A stretch of DNA of 12,882 nt from JAQICJ01 sp041686345 (GCA_041686345.1 JAWLEA010000101.1:1-12882); one strand, 5' to 3'. Counted from the stretch's first letter, positions 1 to 7,310 are shown. Numbers and translations: made by a program. The notes: generated by a model not told the origin, from the letters alone.

Positions 1-73
1 AAGCAGTTATGACAAAACTGATGAGGTGAAATTCCGTCGCCAGACGATGACATCCATTTTGGGATGGGAACTA
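1..73. repeat. Foldback/MITE-like element, copy A (right half, cut by window edge)
   Basis: This stretch aligns without large gaps to the right half of the complete copy at 1078-1243, with six substitutions and one missing T in the run before the terminal repeat. It ends in the terminal inverted repeat TGGGATGGGAACTA at 60-73. The left half lies outside the window. The HIT gene's ribosome-binding site begins about 20 bases after the element, so the promoter of that gene must lie in or beyond the element. Confidence 0.85.
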
Positions 74-102
74 ACTACCGGAGAATAGAAAAAAGGAGCC
101 CC

Positions 103-450
103 ATGAGTGAAAATTGTCTCTTTTGCAAAATCGTAAAAGGAGAAATACCCTCCCAACAAGTTCTGGAAACTGGTAACATCTTTGTATTCAAAGACATTAA
201 CCCCGTTGCTCCTGTACATTTTCTTCTGATTCCCAAAAAACACATATCTTCCCTGAATGAACTTGAAGAAAAAGACAGTAAATTGATGGGAGAAATTGTG
301 ATGACTGCCAGCAAAATTGGAAACACCAATGAGAAACTGGATAAAAATTACAGGCTTATCTGTTCCACGGGAGAAAAAGCCGGACAAGTAATCAACCATG
401 TCCATTTCCATCTTATTGGAGGCAGAGAGCTACAATGGCCTCCCGGCTAA
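103..450 (+). CDS. HIT-family (HinT-like) nucleotide hydrolase
   Basis: A 115-residue protein of the histidine-triad family, whose HinT branch hydrolyses nucleoside phosphoramidates such as AMP-lysine in the cytoplasm. The catalytic HxHxH motif is at residues 99-103 (HVHFH), followed by LIGGR and the usual C-terminal WPPG. The N-terminus has the typical CxxC (Cys5, Cys8) and His47, the positions that bind zinc in many bacterial HIT proteins. Length is that of a complete family member. The ATG at 103 was chosen because AAAAGGAG lies just upstream at 91-98 and the protein then begins at the family's usual first residues. An in-frame ATG at 64 lies inside the element's terminal repeat and would add a 13-residue tail of element origin (MGTNY...). 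The gene is convergent with the receiver gene downstream. No gene symbol is given because HinT and other HIT subgroups cannot be separated by eye. Confidence 0.95.
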   Translation: MSENCLFCKIVKGEIPSQQVLETGNIFVFKDINPVAPVHFLLIPKKHISSLNELEEKDSKLMGEIVMTASKIGNTNEKLDKNYRLICSTGEKAGQVINHVHFHLIGGRELQWPPG

Positions 451-452
451 TC

Positions 453-460
453 TAGTTCCC
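453..460. repeat. Possible remnant of an element left end
   Basis: TAGTTCCC lies two bases after the HIT stop codon and is followed by CCTATGG rather than the full ATCCCA. It matches the first eight bases of the left terminal repeat seen at 1078 and 8741. The match is short, and its position directly after a stop codon is the main reason to list it. Confidence 0.35.
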
Positions 461-492
461 CCTATGGAAAGTCATTGGCTGAATACGGAATT

Positions 493-912
493 TTATAATT
501 TTATTTCCTGGGATGAGCTTTGAGATTCAACGGGGCATTCATTTTGAAAAAGGTCGTTTTCAAATTTGGATAATAAACGGCGTAATTCTCTAATGGTGAA
601 GGGTTTAGGTAAATAATCAACTTTGGGGTATTCGAGATATTTGCTTAATTTTCCGCTGAAATCGAAAGCACTGATAAAAATAATAATCGGCTTTTCGTCA
701 AATTTGGCATAGAGTTCATCAAATACTTCCAATCCTGTTTTACAAGGCATCATAACATCAAGCAAAACAATATCATACTGCAATTGATGGTTGTAATTAT
801 CTAGAAAATCCACCCCGGAACCATAGGCCTTTACATAATGACCGTCCTTGCGCAAACTGCGTGAAATTAATTTGAGAATAATAGGTTCATCGTCAACAAC
901 AGCAATTTTCAT
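493..912 (-). CDS. Stand-alone response-regulator receiver protein
   Basis: A 139-residue single-domain CheY-like receiver with no DNA-binding or enzymatic output domain. Numbering from the ATG at 912, the acidic pair is Asp7-Asp8 (VVDDEP), the phospho-acceptor is Asp52 in VLLDVMMP, the switch Ser is Ser81 in FISAF, and the conserved Lys is Lys103 in LPKPF, so it looks fully functional. The C-terminus has a short polar extension rich in Ser and Gln. An in-frame TTG two codons upstream (918) is possible, but the ATG is better spaced from the AAGG in the leader and gives the usual MKIAVVDD start. It may act as a shuttle receiver for a hybrid kinase. The kinase at 8987-10918 is one candidate partner, but it is 8 kb away and the link is only inferred. 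Confidence 0.93.
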   Translation of the reverse strand: MKIAVVDDEPIILKLISRSLRKDGHYVKAYGSGVDFLDNYNHQLQYDIVLLDVMMPCKTGLEVFDELYAKFDEKPIIIFISAFDFSGKLSKYLEYPKVDYLPKPFTIRELRRLLSKFENDLFQNECPVESQSSSQEIKL

Positions 913-918
913 AATCAA

Positions 919-1077
919 TTAGCCTTAAACCATTAAAAGATTAAAATATTAAAAGATCTAATTTGATTAAAATCAATCAAACCTGCTTTTATCGGGGCAG
1001 TTTAGCAAATAATTAGAATTATGTAAGACTTTTTTTCACTTTTATCAAAAATTTTTGATCAACTTTGGAAAACCAGT
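919..1077. other. AT-rich intergenic region with a 16-bp palindrome
   Basis: This stretch upstream of the receiver gene holds a perfect 16-base palindrome, ATCAAAAATTTTTGAT, at 1044-1059. It lies 19 bases from the left end of element copy B. No open reading frame or RNA gene is apparent. The palindrome could be an operator or simply AT-rich DNA. Confidence 0.5.
948..976 (-). promoter_or_regulatory. Candidate sigma70 promoter of the receiver gene
   Basis: On the minus strand TTGATT (971-976) and TTTAAT (948-953) are separated by 17 bases, giving a leader of roughly 30 bases to the ATG at 912. An inverted repeat TTTGATT (962-968) / AATCAAA (975-981) overlaps the -35 and could bind a regulator. 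The region is very AT-rich, so chance matches are likely. Confidence 0.35.
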
Positions 1078-1243
1078 TAGTTCCCATCCCAGAAGTGGGG
1101 TTTTTGGCTGGGGAAGAAGTTTGCCTCAGATGCGCGGAGTAACTGCGAAGATATAGCCACTACTATTTCAAGAAGTTACGACAAAGCTGATGAGGTAAAA
1201 TTCCGTCGCCAGACAATAACATCCATTTTTGGGATGGGAACTA
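1078..1243. repeat. Foldback/MITE-like element, copy B (complete, about 166 bp)
   Basis: The reference copy. Terminal inverted repeats are TAGTTCCCATCCCA (1078-1091) and TGGGATGGGAACTA (1230-1243), a perfect 14-base match. The interior is also an imperfect inverted repeat: TTTGCCTCA then GTAACT in the left arm pair with AGTTAC then TGAGGTAAA in the right arm, so the whole element can fold back. Each end carries TA, as expected of a Tc1/mariner-IS630 type insertion, though TA could equally be part of the repeat. It has no transposase and is too small to encode one. It lies between the convergent or downstream ends of genes, and its right end contains the stop codon of the gene at 1241-1783. 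Similar copies occur at 1-73, 8854-8969, 12811-12882 and, more diverged, 11983-12100. Confidence 0.9.
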
Positions 1244-1783
1244 GTTACTTGAAACTCTTATTTTCTTTTGCTTAATCTTTTTAAAAGCAACTTTTTCAGT
1301 TCTTTTACTGCGTTTGTAGTTACCTTTTATTTTTTGACCATTCTTTTTGCCTTGAATTTTTGCATGTTTTCTCTGTCTTTTTTTCTGACGAATCAGAGCC
1401 AGATTTATCTTATTTTTTTTCTGCTTTGCTCTTTTTTTGTCAGTTCCTGATTTCATGGTCTTTCTTGCCTTTTTTTCCTTTTTTTGGCGGACCCTTGCTT
1501 TATAATCATCCAGAGATAATTTTCTCTTCCTGATATTGGTCAAGCGTCTTTTGGCCATGAAATTTTTTGACATATTTTCCAATTTATCAAGTTTTGCCAA
1601 CAGATCCTGGTTAGTATCAACCCCTCCCAGATTCTGGTTTCTACGTTCACTTTTTTTGCCGGCAAAAAAACCGATAATAAAAGCTATAAAAGTAATCACA
1701 ACAAAGGTAAGAGCTAATGAAACAAGTTGTTTTGAACCAAGAATGATTTCTGTTTTTTCACTGAGATTGTCAAGATTTTTCAT
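1241..1783 (-). CDS. argS-linked single-pass membrane protein with Lys/Arg-rich tail
   Basis: A 180-residue protein with a short cytoplasmic N-terminus (MKNLDNLSEKTEIILGSKQ), one strong transmembrane segment at about residues 20-41 ending in FFAGKK, a polar linker, and from about residue 75 to the end a tail dominated by Lys and Arg. It is translationally coupled to argS: its ATG overlaps the argS stop by one base (TAATG), and AGGAGG sits inside the end of argS at 1791-1796. The N-terminus and its position behind argS resemble SPOR-domain proteins of deltaproteobacteria. That is recalled family knowledge, not an alignment. No SPOR domain (about 70 residues, usually YTVQVGAF-like) is visible; the basic tail takes its place. 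The last codons and TAG stop lie in the terminal repeat of element copy B, so the original 3' end may have been altered. The tail might bind nucleic acid or acidic polymers, but its function is unknown. Confidence 0.75.
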   Translation of the reverse strand: MKNLDNLSEKTEIILGSKQLVSLALTFVVITFIAFIIGFFAGKKSERRNQNLGGVDTNQDLLAKLDKLENMSKNFMAKRRLTNIRKRKLSLDDYKARVRQKKEKKARKTMKSGTDKKRAKQKKNKINLALIRQKKRQRKHAKIQGKKNGQKIKGNYKRSKRTEKVAFKKIKQKKIRVSSN

Positions 1784-3522
1784 TATTGAACCTCCTTGGG
1801 GGATTCCATTTGTTCAGGTGCAGGCAATCCCAAAACCTCAAGGGCATTGCGAGTAACTGTCCTGAAAGCTTCCAGCCAAATTAACCTTGCCTTCACTTTG
1901 TTTTCATCTTTAGCTGTTAAAACATCTTTGCGGGGAAGAATCGGGTCATCCTTCATAGTAGTGTAATAACTGTGGAAATTACGACTCAATTCGACGAGAT
2001 AAGTTGCCACATGATGGATTTCCCTTGATTGAGCTGAATTTGTAATAACTTCGGGGAATTCCAACATGAGTTTCAGCAGACGGATTTCAGCCTTTCCCAG
2101 TTCCTGAGCCAATTTCACAGAATATTCTCCGGGAACCAGAGAAAACCTTGATTTAACTTTTTTCAGAATAGAGCAGGCCCGGGCATGTCCATACTGAGCA
2201 TAGCGGGCTGAATTCTCTCGGGGATCCATACTCAGTGCAGAATCCAGATTAAAATCCAGAGCTGAATCATGTGATTTTGCTATAAAATACCAGCGGGTTA
2301 CATCAGCCCCCACTTCATCTATCAATTTATTCAATTCAACAAAATTTCCTGATCTTTTTCCCATTGAAACTTTTTTGTTTTTTGAAATCAGAGATACAAA
2401 TTGAACCAAAAGGGCTTCAAATCTTTCAGAAGAATAGCCCATTGCTTCTAAAGAAGATTTGATTCTGGGAACATAGCCATGATGATCAGCGCCCCAGATA
2501 TCGATCATTTTATCGAATCCTCTTTCCAATTTGTCGGCATGATAAGCAATATCAGCCGCAAAATAGGTGAGAGTACCATCACTTTTGATTACAACTCTGT
2601 CTTTAATATCTTCAAATTCAGAAGATTTAAAAAACAAAGCTCCTTCTTTCTGATAAAGAACTCCCTTTTCCTGCAATTTTTTGACGGCTCTTTCAATTTT
2701 TCCCTGATGGTGCAGTTCTTTTTCACTGTAAAAGCGATCAAATTCTACTCCAAGTTTTTTCAATGTTGCTTTTATTTTCTCTACAGCTTTGGCAATCCCA
2801 AAGTTTTTGAATTCTTCGGCATTATATTTTTTTGTGGCAGCTTCACATCCTTTTTCGGCAAAATAATCAACTGCCATTGCTTTGATGTATTCTCCCCGGT
2901 ATCCATCCCGGGGAAATTCTATTTCAGGAATTTCTTTGCCCTGCTCTCGACATAATTGTAAATAGTTGAACCAGATGGAACAAGCCAGATTATCAACTTG
3001 ATTGCCAGCATCATTCAAATAATATTCACAACTTACATCGTAACCCGCAGCTCTCATTATCCTGGCCAGGGCATCACCTACAGCAGCTCCGCGACCATGT
3101 CCCACATGAAGAGGACCGGTAGGATTGGCACTTACAAATTCCAAATTAACTTTATCTTTTTTCTCATTGCTTTTTCCCCAATTCTTTCCTGCAATTAAAA
3201 TCCTTTTCATTCCTTCTAAAAATTGGTAATTATTCACAGTAACATTAATAAAACCGGGGCCTGCTATTTCTACCTCACTTATAATTTGCTCTGTGTCTTC
3301 CAAATTATCAACCAGAAGAGAAGCCAGTTTTCTTGGTGACATTCTAGCAATTTTTGCAGATGCCAAAGCAAAATTAGTAGCAAGATCTCCGTGAACTTTC
3401 ATTTTTGGAGCTGAAAACACAAAGTCTCTTTCCTGTAATTTTTCAGTAACCTCATTGTGATCAATGAGTTTTTCAAGAGACTTTTTAAAAATTTTATTTA
3501 AACGATTTTTAATTTTATTCAT
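1783..3522 (-). CDS. argS: Arginyl-tRNA synthetase
   Basis: A 579-residue class I aminoacyl-tRNA synthetase that charges tRNA-Arg with arginine in the cytoplasm. The N-terminal additive domain (residues 1-110) contains GDLATNFA and GPGFIN. The catalytic domain has the family signature SANPTGPLHVGHGRGAAVGD, with the HIGH-type motif HVGH at residues 139-142, and YYLNDAGNQ near 168-176. DIWGADHHGYVPR (341-353) and the KMSKS-equivalent VSMGKRSGNFV (385-395) follow. ARYAQYGHARACSI at 439-452 begins the DALR anticodon-binding domain, which runs to the end. Length is normal and all motifs are intact. The ATG at 3522 is preceded by AGGA about nine bases upstream. It is the first gene of a two-gene unit with the basic membrane protein and has its own promoter in the divergent region. 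Confidence 0.98.
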   Translation of the reverse strand: MNKIKNRLNKIFKKSLEKLIDHNEVTEKLQERDFVFSAPKMKVHGDLATNFALASAKIARMSPRKLASLLVDNLEDTEQIISEVEIAGPGFINVTVNNYQFLEGMKRILIAGKNWGKSNEKKDKVNLEFVSANPTGPLHVGHGRGAAVGDALARIMRAAGYDVSCEYYLNDAGNQVDNLACSIWFNYLQLCREQGKEIPEIEFPRDGYRGEYIKAMAVDYFAEKGCEAATKKYNAEEFKNFGIAKAVEKIKATLKKLGVEFDRFYSEKELHHQGKIERAVKKLQEKGVLYQKEGALFFKSSEFEDIKDRVVIKSDGTLTYFAADIAYHADKLERGFDKMIDIWGADHHGYVPRIKSSLEAMGYSSERFEALLVQFVSLISKNKKVSMGKRSGNFVELNKLIDEVGADVTRWYFIAKSHDSALDFNLDSALSMDPRENSARYAQYGHARACSILKKVKSRFSLVPGEYSVKLAQELGKAEIRLLKLMLEFPEVITNSAQSREIHHVATYLVELSRNFHSYYTTMKDDPILPRKDVLTAKDENKVKARLIWLEAFRTVTRNALEVLGLPAPEQMESPKEVQ

Positions 3523-3544
3523 GATACACCGTCCTACATGTAAG

Positions 3545-3573
3545 ACAATATATCACATAGTAGCACCTGTCAA
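3545..3573 (-). promoter_or_regulatory. sigma70-type promoter of argS
   Basis: On the minus strand a perfect -35 TTGACA (3568-3573) is followed after 17 bases by TATTGT (3545-3550), placing the start of transcription some 15-20 bases upstream of the argS ATG. The promoter overlaps one arm of the inverted repeat TATCACATAGTA (3551-3562) / TACATTGTGATA (3583-3594), and an 8-base palindrome, TACATGTA, lies at 3535-3542 in the presumed leader. Confidence 0.6.
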
Positions 3574-3594
3574 CTTTTTACCTACATTGTGATA
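3551..3594. promoter_or_regulatory. Inverted repeat in the argS divergent promoter region
   Basis: TATCACATAGTA (3551-3562) and TACATTGTGATA (3583-3594) are inverted copies sharing TATCACA and GTA, with a 20-base gap holding the argS -35 box. This is the geometry of a two-site operator that could control argS, the gene at 3660, or both. No known regulator motif is assigned. Confidence 0.35.
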
Positions 3595-3659
3595 CTATTT
3601 ATTACACATTGTTCCAGAATGGGAAGAAAAATATCCAAGTTCAGGTTGTTATTACCGCC

Positions 3660-6464
3660 ATGAAAAAATTCTCTTTTGCAGATATTGCCAAACACCCTCT
3701 AACAAGAATTACTCTTGGAATTTTCAGTGCGGGACTGATTCTGACCCTTTTTTTGCTGAATCGTTGCGATCAAAACCAACAACTGGATTTACCCGGAACT
3801 AACAAAACAAGTGAAAAGAGGGAAAAAGAAAAACAATTTTTTAACCAGACAATTTTAAAACTCGTTGATAATAACCAAAAAGAAATAGCAAACCGGGAAT
3901 TTGAGTTTCAAATTTTCGATCTGAAAACCTCCACCACTGGTAAAATCAAGCTTTCCACCGATAATTCAGGAGTTGTAACTATTAATCCTGAAACCACCAA
4001 TCCTTGCAGAATTACTATCAAACATCCCGACTACAAACTTAAAACTTTTACTCTCAACCCCGCTAAACCAGGCAAGCTAAAAATCGTCAAACTTGAGCAG
4101 GCTTTGGTTCTGCAGGGAAAAATCCAGGATAAAGACAAAAAGCCTGTGAAAAATGCCAAAATCACTATTACTGATTCAGAAACTGATACAGTTGAAACAA
4201 TTTTTTCCAACAAAGAAGGGAAATTTTCCTTCCAGGGAGAAGAAAAAAAAATCTACCTTCTCGATATTGAAAAATCCGGTTTTGAAAAGATTAATAAAAG
4301 ATTTTTTTCTTCCACAGATAATCAGGCAGTTATCACCCTCGACAAAATTACTGATGTTTTTGTGGAGGTTATTTCTCCTGAAGGCAAACCACTGCCCGGA
4401 GCAAAGGTAATAGTTGCCGGGGCAGCCCTTTGGCCTCCTCAAATCTACACCACCGATAAAAACGGTAAAATTAATCTCCAGGCAGTATCTGATAAAAGCT
4501 ATTCTTTCAGCGCCTCCTGGAAAAATCTGACAAATTCCATCGAAGATATACTTTTTGCCGAAAATACAACCAACATTGTCCATCTGCATCTGGAAAAAGG
4601 ATATTTCCTCGAGGGAAAAGTCAGAGATGCCCGTAATGGAAAACCTGTTGCCAATGCGATTTTTTCCATTGGTGAAAGTCAGGTATCAATGATTGTCAAA
4701 GAGGTTCAAACTGATAAGGAAGGTAAATTCAAAATTGGTCCCCTGCTGCCGGGCAAATACGGATTTTCCCTGGCAGCTAAAGGTTATGTTTCTTTAAGTG
4801 GCCAGAATTACTGGATTGGTGAGAAAAATCCCCCTGCCCTTTTTGACCTTTCCAAGGGGCTTACTCTCAAAGGCCAAATAGTTGACAAAAAAGGAATTCC
4901 TGTAGAAGGTGCAATAGTTGAAATATGGGGTATAGACAGGTATGGAAGACTTCTTTCTCCTTTGGCCCTGAGCTCCCCCAATCTAATCAATGAAGGGGAA
5001 TTGGGAATTGTTTCCCGCAAGGTAACTATCGGGATGCAAGCCAATGGGGCAACTATTACCAATAAAAATGGCAAATTTGCCCTCAGGGGAATTCCTCCGG
5101 GTTGGCTGGCTCTCAAAATCAGAAACAAGCCCTATCTTCCCGGTCATCTGACCTTGGGACTCACAGCAGAAAACAAAAATGATATCTATTATAAATTAAA
5201 ACGGGGAAAAAGATTGACAGGCTACATCACCGATAAAATCTCAACCCCTCTCAAAGGAGTTGAGATCAGGGTTGAATCACCTTCCCTCCCCGAATATTCT
5301 TATACAACATTTACAGATGCCAAAGGCAATTTTGAACTTGAAGGCATACCTGATCAGGTTGCCCTTACATACAACCATCCCGGTTATCTCCCCAAAACTG
5401 AAATTTTATCCCCTCAATTGGAACACAAGGTTGTTTTGAGAAAAGGAACCAAAAAAATCACCCTCAGATTGCAAGATTCCCATCAATTTCCTTTGAAAGA
5501 ATGTCCGGTGGAACTGGTTTCACAAAATGGCTCGGAAGGTTATTACGGCAAAACTGACAAAAATGGAGAAATCTCTTTTTCCCAACTTGACGATAAAACT
5601 TACCTGGCCACAATTTTACCTTCAGAATACCCCCGTTATGTGACAGAGCCTCTCAAACCCGGTATTCATAACTTGGAACTTCCCTATGGTGGAGGGTTTT
5701 CTGGTTTTGTCAGAGATGTTGACACTAAAGCCGGTTTAAAAGCCGAAATCAAAATGGTTCATTCTTCTGGAGATGAAATAAACCTGAAAACCGAAGATGG
5801 AGAATTTACTGTCGGGAACCTCGCAGCTGGAACTTGGAAACTCCAGATATCCTCACCTGATTATATTACCCTGAAACAAAATATTAAGATTGAAAGCGGA
5901 AACAGGCCCGGAGCGATCAGCAGTGGAGAAAAATTGTTTGAACTTTCTCCCGGAGGAGATGTTAAAGGAATAGTTGTTGATAATCAGGGATTCCCGGTAA
6001 AATTTGCCCGAGTAGTCTGTAACAACAACTACATCAAAGCAAATTTAAACGGTAAATTTGTTCTGAAAAATATAACCCCGGGGCAGCAAAAACTCCAAGC
6101 CTGGAAAATGGGAAAAGGATATGGAGAAAAAACAGTTGAGGTCGATAAAATGCTCACCACTTCCGGAGTTAGCATCAAAATAAATTCTGCTTCAGGAAAA
6201 AATAAGATCAAATCAGGGTTGAAACTTGAAAAATTACACTCCGAGGGCAAAACGTTGATTGCAGACATAAAACCCAAGTCACCTTCAAGTCGTACCCAGT
6301 TGAAAGAGGGGGACGAAGTTCTTTTTGTCAATGGTTTGTCTTCGGGACTTCCGATCTTTTTTCTCAACTCACAACTTGAGGGAAAAACAGGTGAGGTTAT
6401 ATACCTGATTACGGGAAACTCTCTTGCAACTGCAAAACATGTCTTTATTTTCCTGAAAAAATAG
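3660..6464 (+). CDS. Large carboxypeptidase-regulatory-like repeat protein with C-terminal PDZ domain
   Basis: A 934-residue exported or membrane-anchored protein. The N-terminus has a hydrophobic segment at about residues 15-34 followed by LLNRC; the residues before the Cys (LNR) do not fit a lipobox well, so a signal anchor is more likely than a lipoprotein. The body is a string of about eight beta-sandwich repeats of the carboxypeptidase regulatory-like type, beginning near residues 75, 148, 232, 316, 401, 517, 598, 676 and 766. They recur as G-x-V-x-D...G-x-P-V/L-x-G/N-A-x-V/I, a T-D-x-x-G-x-F turn, and I/L-x-P-G-x-Y/W. Examples are LQGKIQDKDKKPVKNAKI and LKGQIVDKKGIPVEGAIV. Residues 853-934 look like a PDZ domain: IADIKPKSPSSRTQLKEGDEV followed by VNG. 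No peptidase active site is present. The ATG at 3660 was chosen because it gives a clean MKK-type export start; an in-frame TTG at 3609 would add 17 non-signal residues. The ribosome-binding site is weak. Likely a periplasmic or surface scaffold; its ligand is unknown. Confidence 0.85.
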   Translation: MKKFSFADIAKHPLTRITLGIFSAGLILTLFLLNRCDQNQQLDLPGTNKTSEKREKEKQFFNQTILKLVDNNQKEIANREFEFQIFDLKTSTTGKIKLSTDNSGVVTINPETTNPCRITIKHPDYKLKTFTLNPAKPGKLKIVKLEQALVLQGKIQDKDKKPVKNAKITITDSETDTVETIFSNKEGKFSFQGEEKKIYLLDIEKSGFEKINKRFFSSTDNQAVITLDKITDVFVEVISPEGKPLPGAKVIVAGAALWPPQIYTTDKNGKINLQAVSDKSYSFSASWKNLTNSIEDILFAENTTNIVHLHLEKGYFLEGKVRDARNGKPVANAIFSIGESQVSMIVKEVQTDKEGKFKIGPLLPGKYGFSLAAKGYVSLSGQNYWIGEKNPPALFDLSKGLTLKGQIVDKKGIPVEGAIVEIWGIDRYGRLLSPLALSSPNLINEGELGIVSRKVTIGMQANGATITNKNGKFALRGIPPGWLALKIRNKPYLPGHLTLGLTAENKNDIYYKLKRGKRLTGYITDKISTPLKGVEIRVESPSLPEYSYTTFTDAKGNFELEGIPDQVALTYNHPGYLPKTEILSPQLEHKVVLRKGTKKITLRLQDSHQFPLKECPVELVSQNGSEGYYGKTDKNGEISFSQLDDKTYLATILPSEYPRYVTEPLKPGIHNLELPYGGGFSGFVRDVDTKAGLKAEIKMVHSSGDEINLKTEDGEFTVGNLAAGTWKLQISSPDYITLKQNIKIESGNRPGAISSGEKLFELSPGGDVKGIVVDNQGFPVKFARVVCNNNYIKANLNGKFVLKNITPGQQKLQAWKMGKGYGEKTVEVDKMLTTSGVSIKINSASGKNKIKSGLKLEKLHSEGKTLIADIKPKSPSSRTQLKEGDEVLFVNGLSSGLPIFFLNSQLEGKTGEVIYLITGNSLATAKHVFIFLKK

Positions 6465-6484
6465 TTAATAATCTCGATAATCGG

Positions 6485-6493
6485 TGTTATAAT
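6485..6493 (+). promoter_or_regulatory. Extended -10 promoter upstream of the Thg1-like gene
   Basis: TGTTATAAT contains a consensus TATAAT (6488-6493) preceded by the TGn extension. The -35 position (TTAATA at 6465-6470, 17 bases upstream) is poor, which is common for extended -10 promoters. Transcription would start about 75 bases upstream of the ATG at 6573. Confidence 0.5.
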
Positions 6494-6511
6494 CCTTGAA
6501 TTGAATAAAAG

Positions 6512-6533
6512 ACCCATACTCAGAATATGGGGT
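6512..6533 (+). other. Small hairpin in the leader of the Thg1-like gene
   Basis: ACCCATA (6512-6518) can pair with TATGGGGT (6526-6533) with one bulged G and a 7-base loop. It lies after the extended -10 element. It is not followed by a T-run, so it is not a classical terminator for the upstream gene; it could be a leader structure. Confidence 0.3.
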
Positions 6534-6572
6534 TAATCTCAAATCTTCAAACCGGGATATTTTGTACAACTT

Positions 6573-7310
6573 ATGGCAAAATTCAAAAAAGAAATAAAAG
6601 AAAAACTGGATGATCCACAGGAGCTTTTCGATAATTTCAGTGTCTTCAAATTGATCAAACCCATGGCAGGAACTTTTCATGTGGTTGAACTCAATCTCGA
6701 AGACACCGACAGAATCCTCGACAAAAGCAATGCATTTTCCAACTTCCATGATCAAAACTGGCTCAAAATCATGGGTTACACTCTGCTTTATTCAATGAAT
6801 CAAAAGCCGAGACCTTTTTTTGGGTATTCCGGAACCGATTTTTTGACTCTCATCTATAAAATCAACCCCGAGTTGAATCAAGTAACCGAATTAATCTCAA
6901 ATCTTTCCTCCCTTTCGTCATCTTTTTTGGGTTTGCAAATCAACAATACAGTCAATTTTTCCGGAAATCTGCTCGAATTTCCCGATCCTAAAATACTCAC
7001 AGCTTATCTTTTATGGAAACAAAATAACAACCGCAACGTCCTCATTCAGTCCATGGCTCTGGATACTCTGATCTCCCAGGGGAAATCTTTTGAAGATGCA
7101 AAAAAAACAATAATCGAACTCGGAGACAACCAAACCAAATTATCCCTGATTTCAGACCACAAAGAAACCAAAATTCCCAACTGGCACTTGAACGGGATCT
7201 GTTCTTTCTGGGATAAATCCAGCGACAAAATTCAATTGGCTATTCACGAAAATCTTCCTTCGGGCCCTGATTTTCTTAATTTTCTTATTGAACTCTTTGA
7301 TCAGGAATAA
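6573..7310 (+). CDS. Diverged Thg1-like (3'-5' polymerase fold) protein, probably altered active site
   Basis: A 245-residue protein that I place in the tRNA-His guanylyltransferase (Thg1/TLP) family by its C-terminal pattern. FSGNLLEFPDPKILTAYLLW and KQNNNRN (129-155) match the family's FDGRV...YP...DYLSWRQ.D...N segment. QSMALDTLISQGKSFEDAKK (159-178) and TKLSLI...IPNWHLNGICSFWDK (188-215) match the segment that ends in a Lys-containing loop and a G-x-x-x-W strand. In Thg1 two metal-binding Asp residues lie in an RLDGR-like motif and a QSDE-like motif. Here the corresponding places read VELNLED (38-44) and GYSGTDFL (84-91), so the second Asp (Asp89) is kept while the first appears to be Asn41, with the Gly and Arg also lost. 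It is probably catalytically weak or inactive as a nucleotidyltransferase, or uses another residue. It sits 11 bases upstream of the AgmX/GltJ-like gene, suggesting cotranscription. Its ribosome-binding site is weak. Confidence 0.65.
   Translation: MAKFKKEIKEKLDDPQELFDNFSVFKLIKPMAGTFHVVELNLEDTDRILDKSNAFSNFHDQNWLKIMGYTLLYSMNQKPRPFFGYSGTDFLTLIYKINPELNQVTELISNLSSLSSSFLGLQINNTVNFSGNLLEFPDPKILTAYLLWKQNNNRNVLIQSMALDTLISQGKSFEDAKKTIIELGDNQTKLSLISDHKETKIPNWHLNGICSFWDKSSDKIQLAIHENLPSGPDFLNFLIELFDQE

Noticed and set aside
2479..2955. Long plus-strand open frame inside argS.
   Set aside because: It is antisense to conserved argS catalytic sequence and its translation is Phe-rich low-complexity.
3611..3623. 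GTTCCAGAATGGG looked like a fragment of the element's left arm (CCCAGAATGGGG).
   Set aside because: Only about ten bases match and nothing on either side continues the alignment, so chance is sufficient.
3609..3659. TTG start at 3609 for the repeat protein.
   Set aside because: It would place 17 non-signal residues before the MKK-hydrophobic export segment and has no ribosome-binding site.
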